DNA of 64,000 bases from Beroe forskalii (Eukaryota > Ctenophora > Nuda > Beroida > Beroidae), in NCBI GenBank assembly GCA_011033025.1, contig WFMF01000037.1, positions 124,001 through 188,000 of the forward strand, written 5' to 3'. Within the stretch, counting starts at the first letter, position 1, and every line of letters begins with the position of its first letter. Below, piece by piece: positions 22,494 through 36,215 of the stretch. Position numbers and translations under genes: made by a program. The notes under the pieces are model-generated. The model searched no databases and was not told the DNA's origin. It worked only from the letters and a program-made list of their open reading frames with translations.

Positions 22494-24410
22494 TTAAGAA
22501 TATTCTTTGGAATTATGAGAGATAGTATATCGAAACTGATATATTTCATTGGTATGAATAGGGATATTTCCTCAGGAACTGGTTCAATATTCACAGAATT
22601 GAAATATGAAATCTCTAATGCATGTTGTTGTCTTTTTCGTGACTATTTTGCAATATTCAACGTGTTTAATCTGTTGTCAGGTGATAAAGTTTTCCTACAT
22701 GTGGATGATGAACAACTTCATTTACTATCGAGAGGAAATGGGAAAAATGGGACAGACCCTCAAGAGTTCAACATTTAGTGCCAGCCCTAACGACAACATG
22801 AAATGGTGGGTTCTGCAAATATGCTCAAATTTTTTGATGTCACTACTTATTCTATTGCTAAGATGATTTAGTAGATGCTATAATAATTATGATATTTCTT
22901 GATACCATCGTCCGCCTGTTTGTTGTACATGATTTATCATTCCCTTCAAGCACTGTTGTGACCGAGCTTTCCATTGCATAACCACGTGCTGGGTTTTTAA
23001 GCGGCATGTAAACTGGACGTCATTCAAATGCAAGGATATATTTCTATTTCTATTTCATATCACTTCAAAATATATCATAGTGTTAGGTAAGTTGGTAAAT
23101 CAAGCAAACAAATTGCTCCACCGTATCTACCTAGAAGCTAACCAGAGCTAAATTTTGGAAATATTGCTGTATGAAACAAAGGGAGGCAGCTCCCCACTAT
23201 GTATACTTCAACCACTGAGACAGCGTGGCTAAATTTTAACTGTAAAAAACTTCATACATACTCTCTGAATATAATTCGTCTTGTTAGTCTTCCTTACTCG
23301 GACCATAACAAAAGAAAAACTGGCGAGCTTTCAAACTGAAATTATTTTGTTCTGCTTTTATATTGGAGGTAGCCGTTTTCTTTAAGGTGTCATGAGCTAT
23401 CCAGTGAATGACCCCTACTATACTAACGAACATTTACAAATATGATAATACAAAACACTTAAACATGGGGAGGGTTCTCCCTTTCATAAAACTCAATAAA
23501 TTTAAGATAAGATAATCTGTTATAGGTCATAATATCATGTCTGAATTCCCATGCATTGAAAGGCGGTACTTAGTACATTATAATAATACCTGAATTCACG
23601 CTGTATATAATGGGGTTCTTCGTCCATTTGTAATGCCCCATGCGACACTATGCTAGGTTCCATAAGTTCATATTATAGGTTTTGAGATAGGGAACACTTT
23701 ACCACTGCAAACAAACACAACCAAAAATTGCATTTAGTATAAATTGTGCCAAAAATAAGTCTTAAACTCGAAAAACGTAAGTTGGGACAAGGACGATTGG
23801 GACATTGACACTCCCCCTTCAGAGACTTGTAATTAGGAGCTTGGAGATGGTGAAGTAAACTGTCTGAGTCAAGACAATTTTTCTTTGCAAATTCTATTTA
23901 CTCCTTACTCTGAAATCGTTGAATATCTAAATATTTTTGCTAAAAATGTTGAAGTTGGTACTTCCAATGAATGTGTGCTTTATTATTATTATTATTATTA
24001 TTATTATGTTGAAGTTGGTATTATATGACATTTCAATACTCATCAGATAACTGGCAGTAGACATGATGGAATGAATATTGAAGTACCTTTTAATGAGTAG
24101 AGGATCTGGATGCTGGATACAAGAGGCTCAGTATTCTCAATAATGGTACCGGTAACTCACCCTCTACCAGGTATGTGATACACAGTTATACAGTTATACA
24201 AGGATGATTCAGATTAGCATATATCAACAGTACTGGAATTTTCAAAAACTGTGTCACAATCAGTTACTGATGTGTGATTAACGCATGCTTACAAATATAT
24301 TATACTACAGAGACATGGATGATTACCTTTAATATTCCGTACTGTAGTAGGTATATATTATTATAGGTGTATATATAATGTACCAAAACGCAGGCTCTAG
24401 AAATGCAGGC
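22494..24410. other. Non-coding, AT-rich; contains (ATT)n microsatellite
   Basis: No gene recognised. An (ATT)9-like run at about 23980-24007 is bracketed by a 14-bp direct repeat TGTTGAAGTTGGTA (23947-23960 and 24007-24020). Confidence 0.5.
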
Positions 24411-24469
24411 TGTGAAAGCTTGCTTAAAAGAAGTGCTTTATAATTGCCAATATTTATTTATTTATTTAT
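24411..24469 (+). mobile_element. 3'-end fragment of an element B family member
   Basis: TGTGAAAGCTTGCTTAAAAG onward to a (TTTA)n tail. It matches the reverse complement of about 11049-11110, the 3' terminus of element B. Only ~60 bp is recognisable. Confidence 0.8.
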
Positions 24470-24921
24470 GCTGATAAACGGAATTAAACGGAAATAGTCC
24501 AAAGAAGCTTGAACACTTCTGTTTGGACAAATATAATGCAAATCAATATCCATACATCCATTTACTTGTTACACATTCAGTATATTAAAAGCATTAATTA
24601 TTAAATTAGGGATCGGAATAGTTCGACTAGCCATTTCTCTGGTCCCTTCTCTTTCATGAATACAAACCTGAGTGGTATTCAGTGGACAACCATCTGGCTG
24701 AGAAGGTGGCGGAATCGTTCCGCGTTGTCTCTCCTGTTATTGTCACTTCCACTTGTTTGGGGACAAACATGGCTCTGATCCTTAGTGAAGGGCTTATTTG
24801 CATGAGCAGATAGTGTCATGGAATATCATTCTCGCGCTGTGAGGTTTAATTCAGGGCCTCACTGAGGGGATACTCTTACAAAATTAAATTTAAAATTATT
24901 TTTGCCCCGAAAAAAAGGCAA
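24470..24921. other. Unrecognised sequence between the B-type tail and duplication copy 2
   Basis: No coding signal. It leads directly into the second copy of the 3.8-kb duplication. Confidence 0.4.
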
Positions 24922-25226
24922 AACATAACAAAGTCCCCAAAGTGTACAACAATTGACTATATCATTAATACTAAAGAATGAAGAGCAGTATTTACTTTAG
25001 ATCCTGTGGACTTCCATATTTGGCAACCAATAAATCAGATTTTGTAGAATCATGGACCCAGTAGCTGTTGTCTATTTGTCAAGTAACTTTTTAACAAACT
25101 GTGTGGCACCCCTCTGATTCCATAGTTTTCTAATTTAACAAGAAGTTTGTCATGACTTATGGTATCAAAAAGCTTTTACTAAAGATCTATGAATATGCCT
25201 AGAACATGGTTTTATTTTCAATATTT
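24922..25226 (-). pseudogene. Element C copy 2, partial RT palm
   Basis: Corresponds to 18163-18468. The motif B region is disrupted near 24990-25020, and the YADD-side part is missing because the duplication starts here. Confidence 0.7.
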
Positions 25227-25237
25227 AAACTTATCTT

Positions 25238-26548
25238 TTTTTTTTCTTTTTTTTTTTTTTTTTGAAAAACGCCACGAAAACCAATGGAGGGGTTTGTGCC
25301 CCGCCCGCCCCTGCCCTTCGCATGCTAACAACTATCTGGGTATACAAGGCCAGAACGCGGACTGGAGGCAGGCACGGGCGCACCACCACACTGCCTTTCA
25401 GGGCAGTCTTGGACAAAAGATAATCCCCAACCTCTGACAGTATACCTTATACGCCCGTTCCCCGGGCCAAGACTAGTCCTAAACCTAAGGGTGTGGCTAC
25501 CATCGCTTTTGAGGGTATACCCCGATGCATAGGAGATCCAAACACACGGAATCCAAGACTTTGAGGATCCTAAGGTAAAGGTAAAAGATTAAGAAGCACA
25601 CTCACGGAAGGAAAGGAAAAATGGAGGGACCACTGTGAACAAGATAGGATAGGTGAGCAGCACATGTCGCTGACGAAGTAAGGAGAATAAGGATAACAAA
25701 TAAAAACCATGATAAACAAATTACGGACCCTGAACGGGTTGCTCCTCCAGACCAAAGGTGGTCTTGACCACTTCCACCAGCTCCACCTTTTCTCCATAGA
25801 ACAGTTTACGGAGGAAGTTTGTAAATCCTGCTAACGTGGGTGCCTTAATAATTGAAATGAACGACTGATATGCCACTTTGAAAGAGGCCCAGATGAAATT
25901 AACTGAGGGGTTATTGCTACTGCAAGTAATATAGAAGACCTTGTCGGGGTCACTGTACCAGGGTCAATCTTGTCAATAATAAGGTGTTCCACATAAGTAA
26001 CAAAATACTAGTCCTAGGACAGTTAATAAAAATATGATGCAGGGTTTCAGGCTTGTTCAGACAATAAATCGGTGTGGCTCACCGTATCAATATTCATTTT
26101 GAATCTCATGTAATGGCAAGTCGAAATCCTCATAAGCAATTTATATTGAACTGTAAAATTTAAAATTCCTAGAGAAACCACTGTACATCACCTTAAATAC
26201 TGCACCCAGTCTATAGGACTGGACTAGGTCACGCTCCCAAGCTCTGAGAGGTACCATATCCTCAAACTGCAATGTGTGCTTGCAGGCATCACGAATCTGC
26301 CTTTTAATATCACGATAGGTATCTGTGAAGAACTGCAAGCAAAAGGTTAGTGTCAATATTAGCAAGATCCCTACTGGGGATATCTGGGTTTACTGAATCT
26401 ACGGATAGCCATTTTAATGTCGACGTAGTGTCTCTTAGATATAATATTCCCAGCTACGCCGCAGGGTGTTAATACAGAAATCTCTATTAAGACATGACTT
26501 GCCCTGAATCATTAATAAATCGGAGAGGTAGTTAACATCTACATTAAT
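25238..26548 (-). mobile_element. L1/Tx1-like insertion, copy 2
   Basis: Same insertion as 18480-19810, with the same 11-bp duplication AAACTTATCTT at 25227-25237 and 26549-26559. This shows the insertion happened before the segment was duplicated. The Cys/His C-terminal frame is now broken into pieces. Confidence 0.85.
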
Positions 26549-26559
26549 AAACTTATCTT

Positions 26560-27970
26560 ATCAATTGAGTAGTTTACAGCATGAGAAGTTGAGTGGTGCC
26601 TTCGAAAGCCATATTGGTTTTCATATAGAACATTTTTTGCAACAATGAAGTTGTACAAACGGAAGTATATCAGTTTTCCAATATTTTCCAAAGCATGAGT
26701 AGCATTGAGACAGGTCTATAGTTTTTTAACAATTGCTATTATCTTTCTTAAAAACAGGAGTAACTTGGCCAATTTTTAGGATATTGGGAAATGTACCTGT
26801 ATCTAAAAATTTGTTGAAAAATAAAGCCAAATGGAGTTATAATTGATATGCACGACTTCAGGACTCGTACTGAATATCACTAGATTTACCATTTTCTAAT
26901 TCATTTATTATCTTTTTTATTTCCTCTTCTGAACAAGGTTCAAGGTAGAGGCTATCATTCACCCTCTTTCCCATGTAAGTTGAAAAGTCAGGGATGGGGC
27001 ATATAGAAGATTTTCAGATCTGAAAGCTTCTTCATTCAAGATTTGTGCAACTGATACAAAATATTTATTGAATTCATTAGCAATGACTCTTCTGTCCTTG
27101 ATCAGATTTCCATCTACAAGGAAAGAGCTTTTTAGATTTTGATATAATTTTTACCTCTCAGTTGATTGATCAATTCCCATGTTTTTTACTATTACCTTTG
27201 CAGTTATCAAATTTCTTTGAATAGAACATATTTTTGGCTGATATAATCAGGGTTTGCAATCTCTTTCGGTAGTTTTTGTATTTTTCATAAATCTCGGGAT
27301 CACCTAATTTATCCGTCTTCGTTTTACTTTTCTTCCATTTTTCATGTTAGGAAATTCTTAAAGTTGATAGATTTAATGAGCCCATTAGTAATCCAGGGAT
27401 TTTCTATCCTATTGCGCTTTGAAGCTTTTACAGCTGTTGAACTGACTTTGAAACATTCATCCATTGTATGAGTTATACATTCAAGGAATTGTGCAAAGCC
27501 AGTTTCATCAGAACTAAAATTATCAGCACAAATTTTTTGAGAAAGCTTAGAGTTAAATTCTAAGACATGTGTTTCACAATAATCATAATAAAAGGTTGAC
27601 TATCAGTAGTATCTTCATTCCCTCATTATTTTGAGTCAATTATGTCATAAAAACAAACAGTTGGGTAGTGATGAGATACTTTTAATATCAGTAAGAAGAC
27701 CAGATCCAACTACATTGTTAACATCAGAGACAAGAATATTATCAATACAGGATGAGTCACATCCTGGTTTTTCATGGGTTGGAAGAGAAATTGTTGGTAG
27801 GAAGCAGTTACCGAAGAATATGTTCTCAAATTTAGATTTGTTTAAATCATTTTGAAAAAGATTTATGTTAAAATCTCCACATACAATAGAATGGTTGTTT
27901 AATTCTTTATTAGATAGAACATTAAGTATCTTTTCAATTTGTTGATTAAAATTTTTCAGGTAATTGTAAC
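26560..27970 (-). pseudogene. Element C copy 2, endonuclease remnant to RT fingers
   Basis: Corresponds to 19822-21235, with extra indels. The linker and finger blocks can still be aligned base by base with copy 1. Confidence 0.75.
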
Positions 27971-28662
27971 TTTAACAGTTAATTTCACAACTGCAATTAC
28001 TACTGTTTTCACTGACACAACATTGATTATCAACCAACCTCTGCACAATGAAAGCAATCCATCTCGAATATCTTCCGTTATTCAAGTTATGTCCTTTCTC
28101 CATCTTGAGATCTTAAATTTGAAGTAAAGGAAACGTGAAAAAATTTCAAAAAGCTACAACACAGCATTCAACACTTTCAACAGTAGAACTGTAATAGAAA
28201 GCACTCGCATTGAACTGATCATAATCTGCATGTGCACAAAAAAATTTTTCCATAGCAACAGCACGACTTAGCCCAGCTTAGCCTTTGTTTTTCTTGATAT
28301 TTTTTTGGCAAGCTCAAATTTAAACTGTGCACCCACACAGACAGACATAATTCATGTGCTCTTACCAAATAGATATAAGATATGGGCATATGCCCACATT
28401 TGGGCATACCATAATTTAAATGGGAAATGATAGGTTCAGGGGGGTTAACCCTAATATTTTGGAAAACATGAATCTGGGATAGGAGTTTGCCTGACTTGAA
28501 CCATCATTTGACAGTGGTCTTGAGTCCATAAGTTAAACATTGCTATGAACTTAAGCCTCCAAAATTTTTAATGAGCCCATTTGGAGTCCATTTGTATCAG
28601 GAATTTACCCTCTAACCCTGCAAAGAATTATGGAATATTAATCCTGCGAAGTTATAAGACTT

Positions 28663-29066
28663 CGGCACCATACTTTTGATTTTAGAATTTGTCTTGTAAT
28701 GGAATACATTGTATGTTTTATGTTCCCATCTGCTTTTGTCTTTATAGGTACTCCACAACATTAAATGAGTAAGATATTCAGTGCATATATCATCCTACAA
28801 TATTGTGGAACAAAGGTCTGGTTAACTGCAGATCACGAATATTTGATGTAGTTGAAACTTGGATATTTTCTGCTGCTAAGAATGGTTTCGGTTCTGGTTT
28901 TAAAATCAAACTGATAATCTCGAATTGATCGTATTTCGAGGAAAATGTTCGATTGATAACACTGTATGCCGTGTATACTGTCGATAGTATAATTACACAT
29001 ATAAATATTCATTTTCCAACATTCCCTGTTCTCCATATGTTTTGCCTTTCTATTAACAATTTAATA
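28663..29066. other. Non-coding, nothing recognised
   Basis: AT-rich sequence between the end of duplication copy 2 and a mariner-like TIR element. Confidence 0.4.
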
Positions 29067-29993
29067 CCTTAGTGGTAGAAATTATGATGCGTACTAATTA
29101 TGATTATTTTCGCAAAATGATCATAATTAGTACGCATCATAAATTCTACGCATCATAATTTCTACAGATCATAATTTGTACTTTCTCAAAATTTGACCAT
29201 TTAATTATTTAGACTTTTAGAAAACATGTTGAAACAAGCAACCAGGATTATCATGTTGCCCAAAAATTATGGTTGGCTCTCAGGCCATTTTCACATCTTT
29301 TCAAAACAATTTCAATCAGCAAAATTTTCAAAATCAAAGATTGCGGTGCTATTATATCATGAAGTTGCCATAAATTACGGAGTTTCACTCAACTTTTTTA
29401 ATAGCTTGCACAATTTAATAATAGAAATCTTGGTTTGAATTTTCTTCATGTTTTAAGGTTTTTATCTTATAACCTTGGATAGATATTTTAACCTTTCACT
29501 CAACTTAGTTGATAAACAGATACCTATAATCAAGGCCCTAACCTCCAAATAAGGTACCTTACTGCCAGACCTTATCAAAGTCCAAATTTACATTTGATCC
29601 AAAATGAAAACACAGACATCATCGGTCAAAAACAATATGCGAATGTGCAGGCATGTTATCCACATAACATTAACTTCCCAATCACCATGATGTTGAAAGT
29701 TAGCACAATTATGGATGTAAATCATTCTAAAAGAAATGATTTTGTCAGAAAATAGCCGGCATCAAGCCTCAAGGCTTATTCCATGATTTTTGACCAAATT
29801 CCGGAGGATTCTGGACAATTTTGGTTCAGAGGGCCGGGTAAAATGGTTCATAAATAATGAAATTTTATTCCACTGGTTGTTCGCCAAAACTTCAAAATGT
29901 TTGTTTTTATCCCAAAATTTTTTCATCATAATTAGTACCGATCATAATTTCATTCGTCATAATAAGTACACATCATAATTTCTACCACTAAGG
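29067..29993. mobile_element. 927-bp mariner-like MITE, TA target duplication
   Basis: Begins CCTTAGTGGTAGAAATTATG and ends with its reverse complement CATAATTTCTACCACTAAGG, flanked by TA on each side (29065-29066; 29994-29995). TA duplications fit Tc1/mariner. Near the left end there is a 19-bp perfect stem (29086-29104 / 29120-29138) and repeated ATCATAATT motifs at both ends, possibly transposase-binding sites. No transposase is encoded; a 70-codon frame at 29226-29438 has no recognisable domain. Confidence 0.85.
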
Positions 29994-29995
29994 TA

Positions 29996-31740
29996 GATGG
30001 TTCTTTATTAGATTGAGAAATATCGGGTTTCCATTGTTTTAAATTCTTGTTTTTTTTAATTTAAAAGGTCGCCATTGCTCTGCAGGTTTCCGAGCAAACT
30101 TGTTTCAAATTGCGCGTGGCGTATTGCGCGTTCCCATTACCTGAGACTGCTTCATGCCTCATGGGCCAATTTTACTACTATTTTATCCGTAGAAACAATC
30201 AAATTTGGACCGATTGTTTATTTATTGCTTTATTTTTGCATTTAACTTCTAGAAATAACACAAAATGTACAATGTACACGTCGATATTATTATCAGGGAA
30301 CTTTCGACATAACGAGCGATGTTTCAAATACTTAGCTCCTTATTGAGTTATTAATCAGAATCTGCACATTTCGTGGCAAATTCAGATAGTAGTTAGGAAA
30401 TAATATAAGGGAAAATAGATATTAGGCTGTTTTGCAGGTCACAAAACCAGTTAATTTGAGGTTTATTTCAAAATTGTGTCAAATTTGACACAGTTGACTA
30501 TATTTCTCACAAGTTGTTGTGCCATTAGATGCATAGTTTTCACCATCTGTTGTAAAATTTGTCAACTTTGTTTTGGAACAATTCAATTTAAAATCACGAA
30601 CCTAAAAGATATGTCACAATATTTTGTCACACTTATATATATGTCCATACAAAGAAAACAATTTTTGTATTTTTTGTATTTTTTGTATTTTTTGTCCAAA
30701 GTGTACCCTATTTTCAAAAGTTGGACAAAAAATGGTTGGACAAAAAAATACAAAAAAATACAAAAAAAAGATGATCCCCCCCCCAAAGTTTAAGCTTTTG
30801 GTAAGCTTTTGGTAAGCTCTATTTGTTTCCCTGTCACTGCTCGAGATGTGAAAATTGTTATCAGCAAAAGAAGTAGATGATATTATTATCAAAAAACATT
30901 TTAGGATGAACATTTTATTGTTAGTATGTATGTATAAAATATACAAATGATCAATTTAAAACATGAAATACAGTAAGGAAATGGAGAGAATATTGATACT
31001 TTAATAGCTTAATAGGGAATATAATGTGTATAATATTATGAAGTAAATACAAAGGAGTGAATATACCTCAAAAATTGTCTAACTCGACGTAATGACGCAT
31101 AAATATGTGTATTGATCACGTTTACAAGGTTTACAAGGTTTAACAAGGTTTACAAGGTTTAAATGTTAATAAGAACCAACTGACGTTGGTTGTTATATTT
31201 TACAGAGTCACTAAACAACAAACATCCTTTATTACATTAATTCAAAATATTTCATGTCCCGCATATTTTCGCAGTTGATATCATGATCTCAAACTCTAAA
31301 AAAGTAAGTGTAAATTCACTATCAACTCATATTGTTTCCAAATCAAGTTCGCTCAAACTGTATATAAAAGGCTTTTATGAGATTATATTCAGTCTAACCA
31401 TAATAGTCAGTACACAATTGTCACTTCCCAATTGATTCAGCTCTTTGCTTTCAAATTGAAATGATTAATTATAGGAAGTTTTCTCATGATATTTACCAGA
31501 TGATCTGTTGGATCTATTCGTGATGCCCACCAGATCAGTTGTATCATCATGAATAACACACTTTCAGTTAAATCTCAAGTTATGCAAAATAGTTAAGTGA
31601 TTTTCTCAATTAGCTCCACTTCAGTTGTTTGGTTGAATAATGACTTCTCAGCGCAATGTTTCGTTCACCTGTTTGTCTGCATTAGTCTTCTCACAGGGGT
31701 TATAGGATGATAAGTTATCATAGGGCACTTCTATGCTGAG
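29996..31740. other. Non-coding; contains a T/A-rich hairpin and a 9-bp minisatellite
   Basis: Tandem TTTTTTGTATT units (about 30660-30695) and their inverse AAAAAATACAA (about 30745-30768) form a potential hairpin followed by a C run. At about 31120-31162 there are five GTTTACAAG units. The latter could be the 3' tail of element D read on the minus strand, but this is unproven. Confidence 0.5.
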
Positions 31741-31743
31741 GTG

Positions 31744-34450
31744 TTACCGATTTTTGGGACATAGGCTGTGAATAAGTGAGGCCCATTTTATGCAGGATAC
31801 TCCATCATAGTTGATTTGGCAGTGAAATCGAGCTGATGTAAATGTGTGAGTGTAAGGTATGATAATTATTGAATCAGCGCATAGGTGACAGACTGTGACA
31901 CGCCATTTTACCTTCATTTTAGTTTTGTGATATGCCATTTGCTATGTAAATAGTGAGTGTGTTTGCTCGTTTCTCTTTTTCCTTTAACTCGTTCATATAT
32001 TTGCGTCTGGTTTCAATGACATGACATAAAAATGTGCACATGCAGTTGATTATGTATTCACGTCTTTGACTTAGTGAGATATCCCTCGTCACTAGTGGCT
32101 GTGTGATGGTCGTTGAATGCAGTATGATTGTCCAGGTTGGTGGAGACATATGGTGATAGGAGAGTGTGAAAATTGGCTTTGAGTTGAGATTGATCAATAG
32201 GCGTGTCAGATTGAGGTCCTGGAGCTTTATTCAGTCTCGTGATAAGCTTATTGCGCAGGCTACCATACAACAGGTCACAGTCATTGATTGCGTGAAGTTC
32301 ATCTTCTATCACGTTAACACCCATTGATGTGTTACACCATGAACAAATACGCGCTTCTCTCGGTATTTTATTGTATCTTCCACATTCAATTTCCAGATCG
32401 TGAGAACTAATTCTGAATTTGGTTGTGTTATATCTTCATGAAAATCCCTTTGATATATCTAAATATGGTTCTCTTGCAAATTTTTCTTGCACGCGTGATA
32501 GAATGATAGTTTAGATGATTCAGTTTTCATATTCCCAGCAATTAGTGAAGTGTTCAGTTAGTGACTTTACTATTGTCTGTACGCTGAATTTGCAACTTGG
32601 TAGCGGGTTGAATTCTTGATTGACTTTTGGCGTATTTTTGGTTTGAACTGTGGATTTTTCAACACACGCAACGCAGTAACGTGATCTTGGTGATAAATAT
32701 CATCAGTTTTAGAAGAGGCTCAATGTTTTGTACCGGGGAGATTTAATGCTTTGTTCACACAGGGGCAGCTTTGATAAATGTGCTCTTGGGAGTTTGGATA
32801 TTCGTTTGAAATAATTAAGTGTAAGGCGGGTAGCGATAAATCAGAGGTGGGGGGTATCTTCCTCACCCCAGACACCCACATTAGAGGCTTTGCGATGCAC
32901 TCTAGGGCCCACTTGAGGAATGAAAGATGAACTTTTTCAGACAGCATACGGTTGATTTACAAGATGAAATTCTAACATTGAATGGGCTATGTTCGACATG
33001 CTTGATCATACCTTTGTTGATAGCGCTAGTTGGTGTCCATATCGGTGCTCCATAGAGTGCTATAGGTTTTATGGAGTGAGTCGAATAGTGTGTTTAGTGC
33101 TCTGAATGATAATTTTGAGCGGATCACTGTGCGTTTCAGGCCAAAAGATACTCTCATGGCTTTTTGTTTTAAGTATTGATTGAGCTGTTGATAGTTCACC
33201 AGTATTGCAGTGTTATTCTAGGTAGCAGTAATTTCTACTACTTCAAGTTTGTGCCGCCAAGTTTAAAAATTCTAAATTTTGATCTGAGTTACCATTCTTT
33301 CCAAAATCATGACTTTTGTTTTAGTTTCGTTCACTTCAATACCCCATTCAGAGCAGTAGTTCACTTAAGGGCTGTTGAGCTGTGCTTGGCATGTTTTGGG
33401 GTCAGTGACAACATAATAAGATCGTCGGCCCATAAGTGAAACTATTTTGAGGCGTGATGGTTTAGGTCACAAAATATTTCTACAAAAGCGGTGAGAGGTC
33501 ACCTGAAAATTTTGAACAGATCTGGTGAGAGGGTGACCTTGCTCATGCCCTTTGATATATCTATACACGCTTACTATGATGCCCAGAAAAGTTTGATGAA
33601 TGCATGAATTAGTGTACATATATAGGACACTGAAAAATTTCCTGTCACACCCATTTGGCTAGTTTTTGAAATAACGCTTGGCGACAGACAGAGTCGAACT
33701 TTCTTGAAGTCCACAAATATTGCGTAGACAGGTTTTATGCATCTTCTATACTTAGCTGCAATAGTTTGCATGGTTAGTATGTATGTGATCGTACGTTTGT
33801 GCACCCTTGGTGATCCAAGTTGGTTAGAAGTCAGGGCAATTTTCACTTTTGAATATTTTCAATCGCTCTAGTAAAATTGTTGAGCACTTTGCCTACACTA
33901 CTCACAGCAATTGCTCTGTAGTTATCAGGGTTAGAGACATCCCCCCTTTTTGAAGAGGGTAATTACTTTCGTTCCATGGATAAATACTGTGATCAAGGCA
34001 TAAGTTAAAAGTTAGTTAGGAAGTTGATGTGATTAATGTCTAAACATTTAAGTAATTCATTGCTTATCATGTCGGTCGATGAGGCTTTTTACCTGATTTG
34101 AAGTGACTTGATGGTGGAGCTCACCTCCTGAATGCTTATGGTTTTTGTTAAGAGTGTCTGGATGTGTTGATGTTCTGTTAACCTCGTCCGCTGTTTCAAA
34201 GTTCGTCTTTCTGAGTTTTGTTGATTGTTTTGATTGTCACTGTATAAGTCACGGAAGAAGATTCTCGAACTGTTTCATGTCAGTGCTGTCAAATCAAGCT
34301 TATTAGTTTTGTGTTTGTTTGAGTTTTCTTGAATGATTGCCAGTTCAACACTTTCCATCTCCTCTATATCCTTGTTCAGATGTTCAAAGTACTCTTTCTC
34401 ACACTTTTTCAGTAATCTCTTGTAGTTTCCTTCACTTTATAAATTTTCAC
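31744..34450 (-). pseudogene. Element D ORF2, decayed RT and C-terminal region
   Basis: Scattered minus-strand blocks can be recognised. NYRAIAVSSV is near 33890-33925. TMQTIAAKYRRCIKP and AIFVDFKK (motif A region) are near 33700-33770. A degenerate EQGHPL (motif B) is near 33535, and FHLWADDLIMLS (motif C with both Asp) is near 33405-33440. VHLSFLKWAL is near 32905-32935. A final IEDELHAINDCDLLYGSLRNKL lies near 32240-32310, resembling the C-terminal Cys/His region of several non-LTR families. Many stops and frameshifts; non-functional. The clade is uncertain, and the WADD and VHL-FLKW signatures differ from elements A, B and C. Confidence 0.65.
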
Positions 34451-34629
34451 AGTGTACTTGATGATGAGATGTGATATGTTGTGCCTTGACTCCGTTTAGC
34501 ATTTCTTGCTTGCCAGTTGAACCAGGGGTTATTCTTCTGTTGGCGCTTTGCTTGAGTTTTGACTTTGGTCTGTTTAAATGCAGCACTAGCTAGTGATCGA
34601 ATGTGTTCTGTGAAAAAGAGTCATTAAGG

Positions 34630-35264
34630 TCACACTGTCTTGTTAAATTGTTTGAGAAGGTGGGTGAGAGTTAAAGTCTCAATATTAGCGTTAAGTTTGT
34701 TGAGGGCATCAGTTGCTGAGTCACTGCTCAGGGGAATCTGTGAATGTTGTCCTCGTTGTCTCGTTAAAGATAAACCTAGGCGAATTTCTCCATACACTTC
34801 ATGAAGAGGCTTAGATGGTTCAACTTTAATGGGAGGACTGCGTAAATTCATAACTAGTGGTCTGTGGTCAGAGTACATTGTGAGGTCCTGAACTTTCATG
34901 AAATTCACGTGATTACAGGTTTTTGATGAGACGTGAGAGTAGTCTATCACACTACATCCTCTCGGTTGGATGCTTTCGTCGTGGCCCCTAAATCACCTAA
35001 AATTACAGCCGTTTGGTATTTAAGTTGATTATTTGATACCAAGTTTATGAATTGCTTACAAAAGCTATTTTTCACTGGGTCCTCTGAGTTACGAGTTTTA
35101 TGAATGTCGGGCTCATAGTCCTCAGGCATTGGTAAGAAATCGTTAGTTTCACTCTCTATTGTGCCTGTCTGATTTGCTATTCTGGCGTTGAAGTCACCAC
35201 ATAACACCACTTCACCCTTCGGCCGCAGGTCATTCACTATTTCTTCAATTTTTTCCCTCCCCAT
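34630..35264 (-). pseudogene. Element D ORF2, endonuclease C-terminal half
   Basis: Two adjacent minus-strand frames (35264-34947 and 34950-34630) give KIEEIVNDLRPKGEVVLCGD then FNARI (catalytic Asp/Asn), an inserted acidic stretch, and IDYSHVSS, then MYSDHRPLV (terminal SDH). One frameshift joins them near 34950. The N-terminal half lies elsewhere (36216-36590 and 37467-37942). Confidence 0.75.
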
Positions 35265-35280
35265 TGGCCTATTTGTGAAT

Positions 35281-36215
35281 ACAAAAAGGCAAATGAGAGG
35301 GTTGGCAGAGATCGTGGTCTGGGAGGGTGAGAAATAGAATATGTGTATATCAGGTCCAGTTTTGCAATAAAACTACTGTAATTTCTGGAAAGTGCCCGGA
35401 TTGCTCCTTTATAATATCAGTCGCGAAAATGTCCTCCCTCCTCCGTCCCCGTCCCTCCGTCCCCATGCGTCACATAAATCTTCAAAATAACAAATTTCTT
35501 AATTCATGGAGCTGTCAGTTGTCAAAAAAGTATAAATCTTGTAGGTTGATCTGGCCCACCGTGCCCGCATGCTCGAACTCCAAAAAATTAAATTGTGAAA
35601 ATTTCTAAGTTTGATTAGGCTGTTGAAGAATTCGTGTCTTAAAAGTTAAAATCTTAGGTGTGAGTTGGGCGGTAGATTTGACGAAAAGGCTTCGGTTTTT
35701 GTTCTAGAATTAGTACCAAATGCATAACCTTAGAGTTTCTGCTGGATTCGACTAAGTTTGAGAAATACTTTTCGCTGTGAAAAGACAAATATTGCTTTTT
35801 TGGATCAGAGACAGCATTGAAACAGAAAACACAAGCACGAAATTTGAAAGTCAGATAAAAAGTGATATCAACTTAGTATAAACATTCAAGAAAATACATT
35901 GCGTGAATAAAACGCTGACACAATTTGATGCGAAACGTAAACCAATTCAACGAAATGGCGCGAAATCTACAACGAAACTGAGTGATGGAACAACGAACGG
36001 CACAAGAAGAATTTTAGAAGAAATGGCACGTGCCAATTCGTGTTCTCGGTGGTCATGGCGCGAGCACGCATCAGGAACAGTATTTATACTCTTACTACGA
36101 CTGCGTTTTGTATTATGATGCTAAGGTTACATCAAGCATCGCAGGGGAGGGAAATTAAGCGCCTGCATACGGCCTACGGGAACAACGACAATTGTGTCGG
36201 TGCAGGCGCAATTCT
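35281..36215. other. Foreign stretch splitting element D
   Basis: No coding domain recognised. It ends with an inverted repeat GCGCCTGCA...TGCAGGCGC (about 36160-36213) right next to the second copy of the endonuclease start. Confidence 0.45.

Larger units (their letters stand above)
24922..28662. repeat. 3.8-kb segmental duplication, copy 2
   Basis: Direct repeat of 18163-21953. The first ~150 bp is noticeably damaged (near 24990-25010). Many one-base length differences in homopolymers, and short gains or losses, break frames that are open in copy 1. Confidence 0.9.

Noticed and set aside
22515..22866. Overlapping 86-87 codon frames
   Set aside because: Two frames of the same AT-rich stretch; no domain and no codon or context support.
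30583..30946. Overlapping 63-110 codon frames on both strands
   Set aside because: Generated by the (TTTTTTGTATT)n / inverse hairpin; low complexity.
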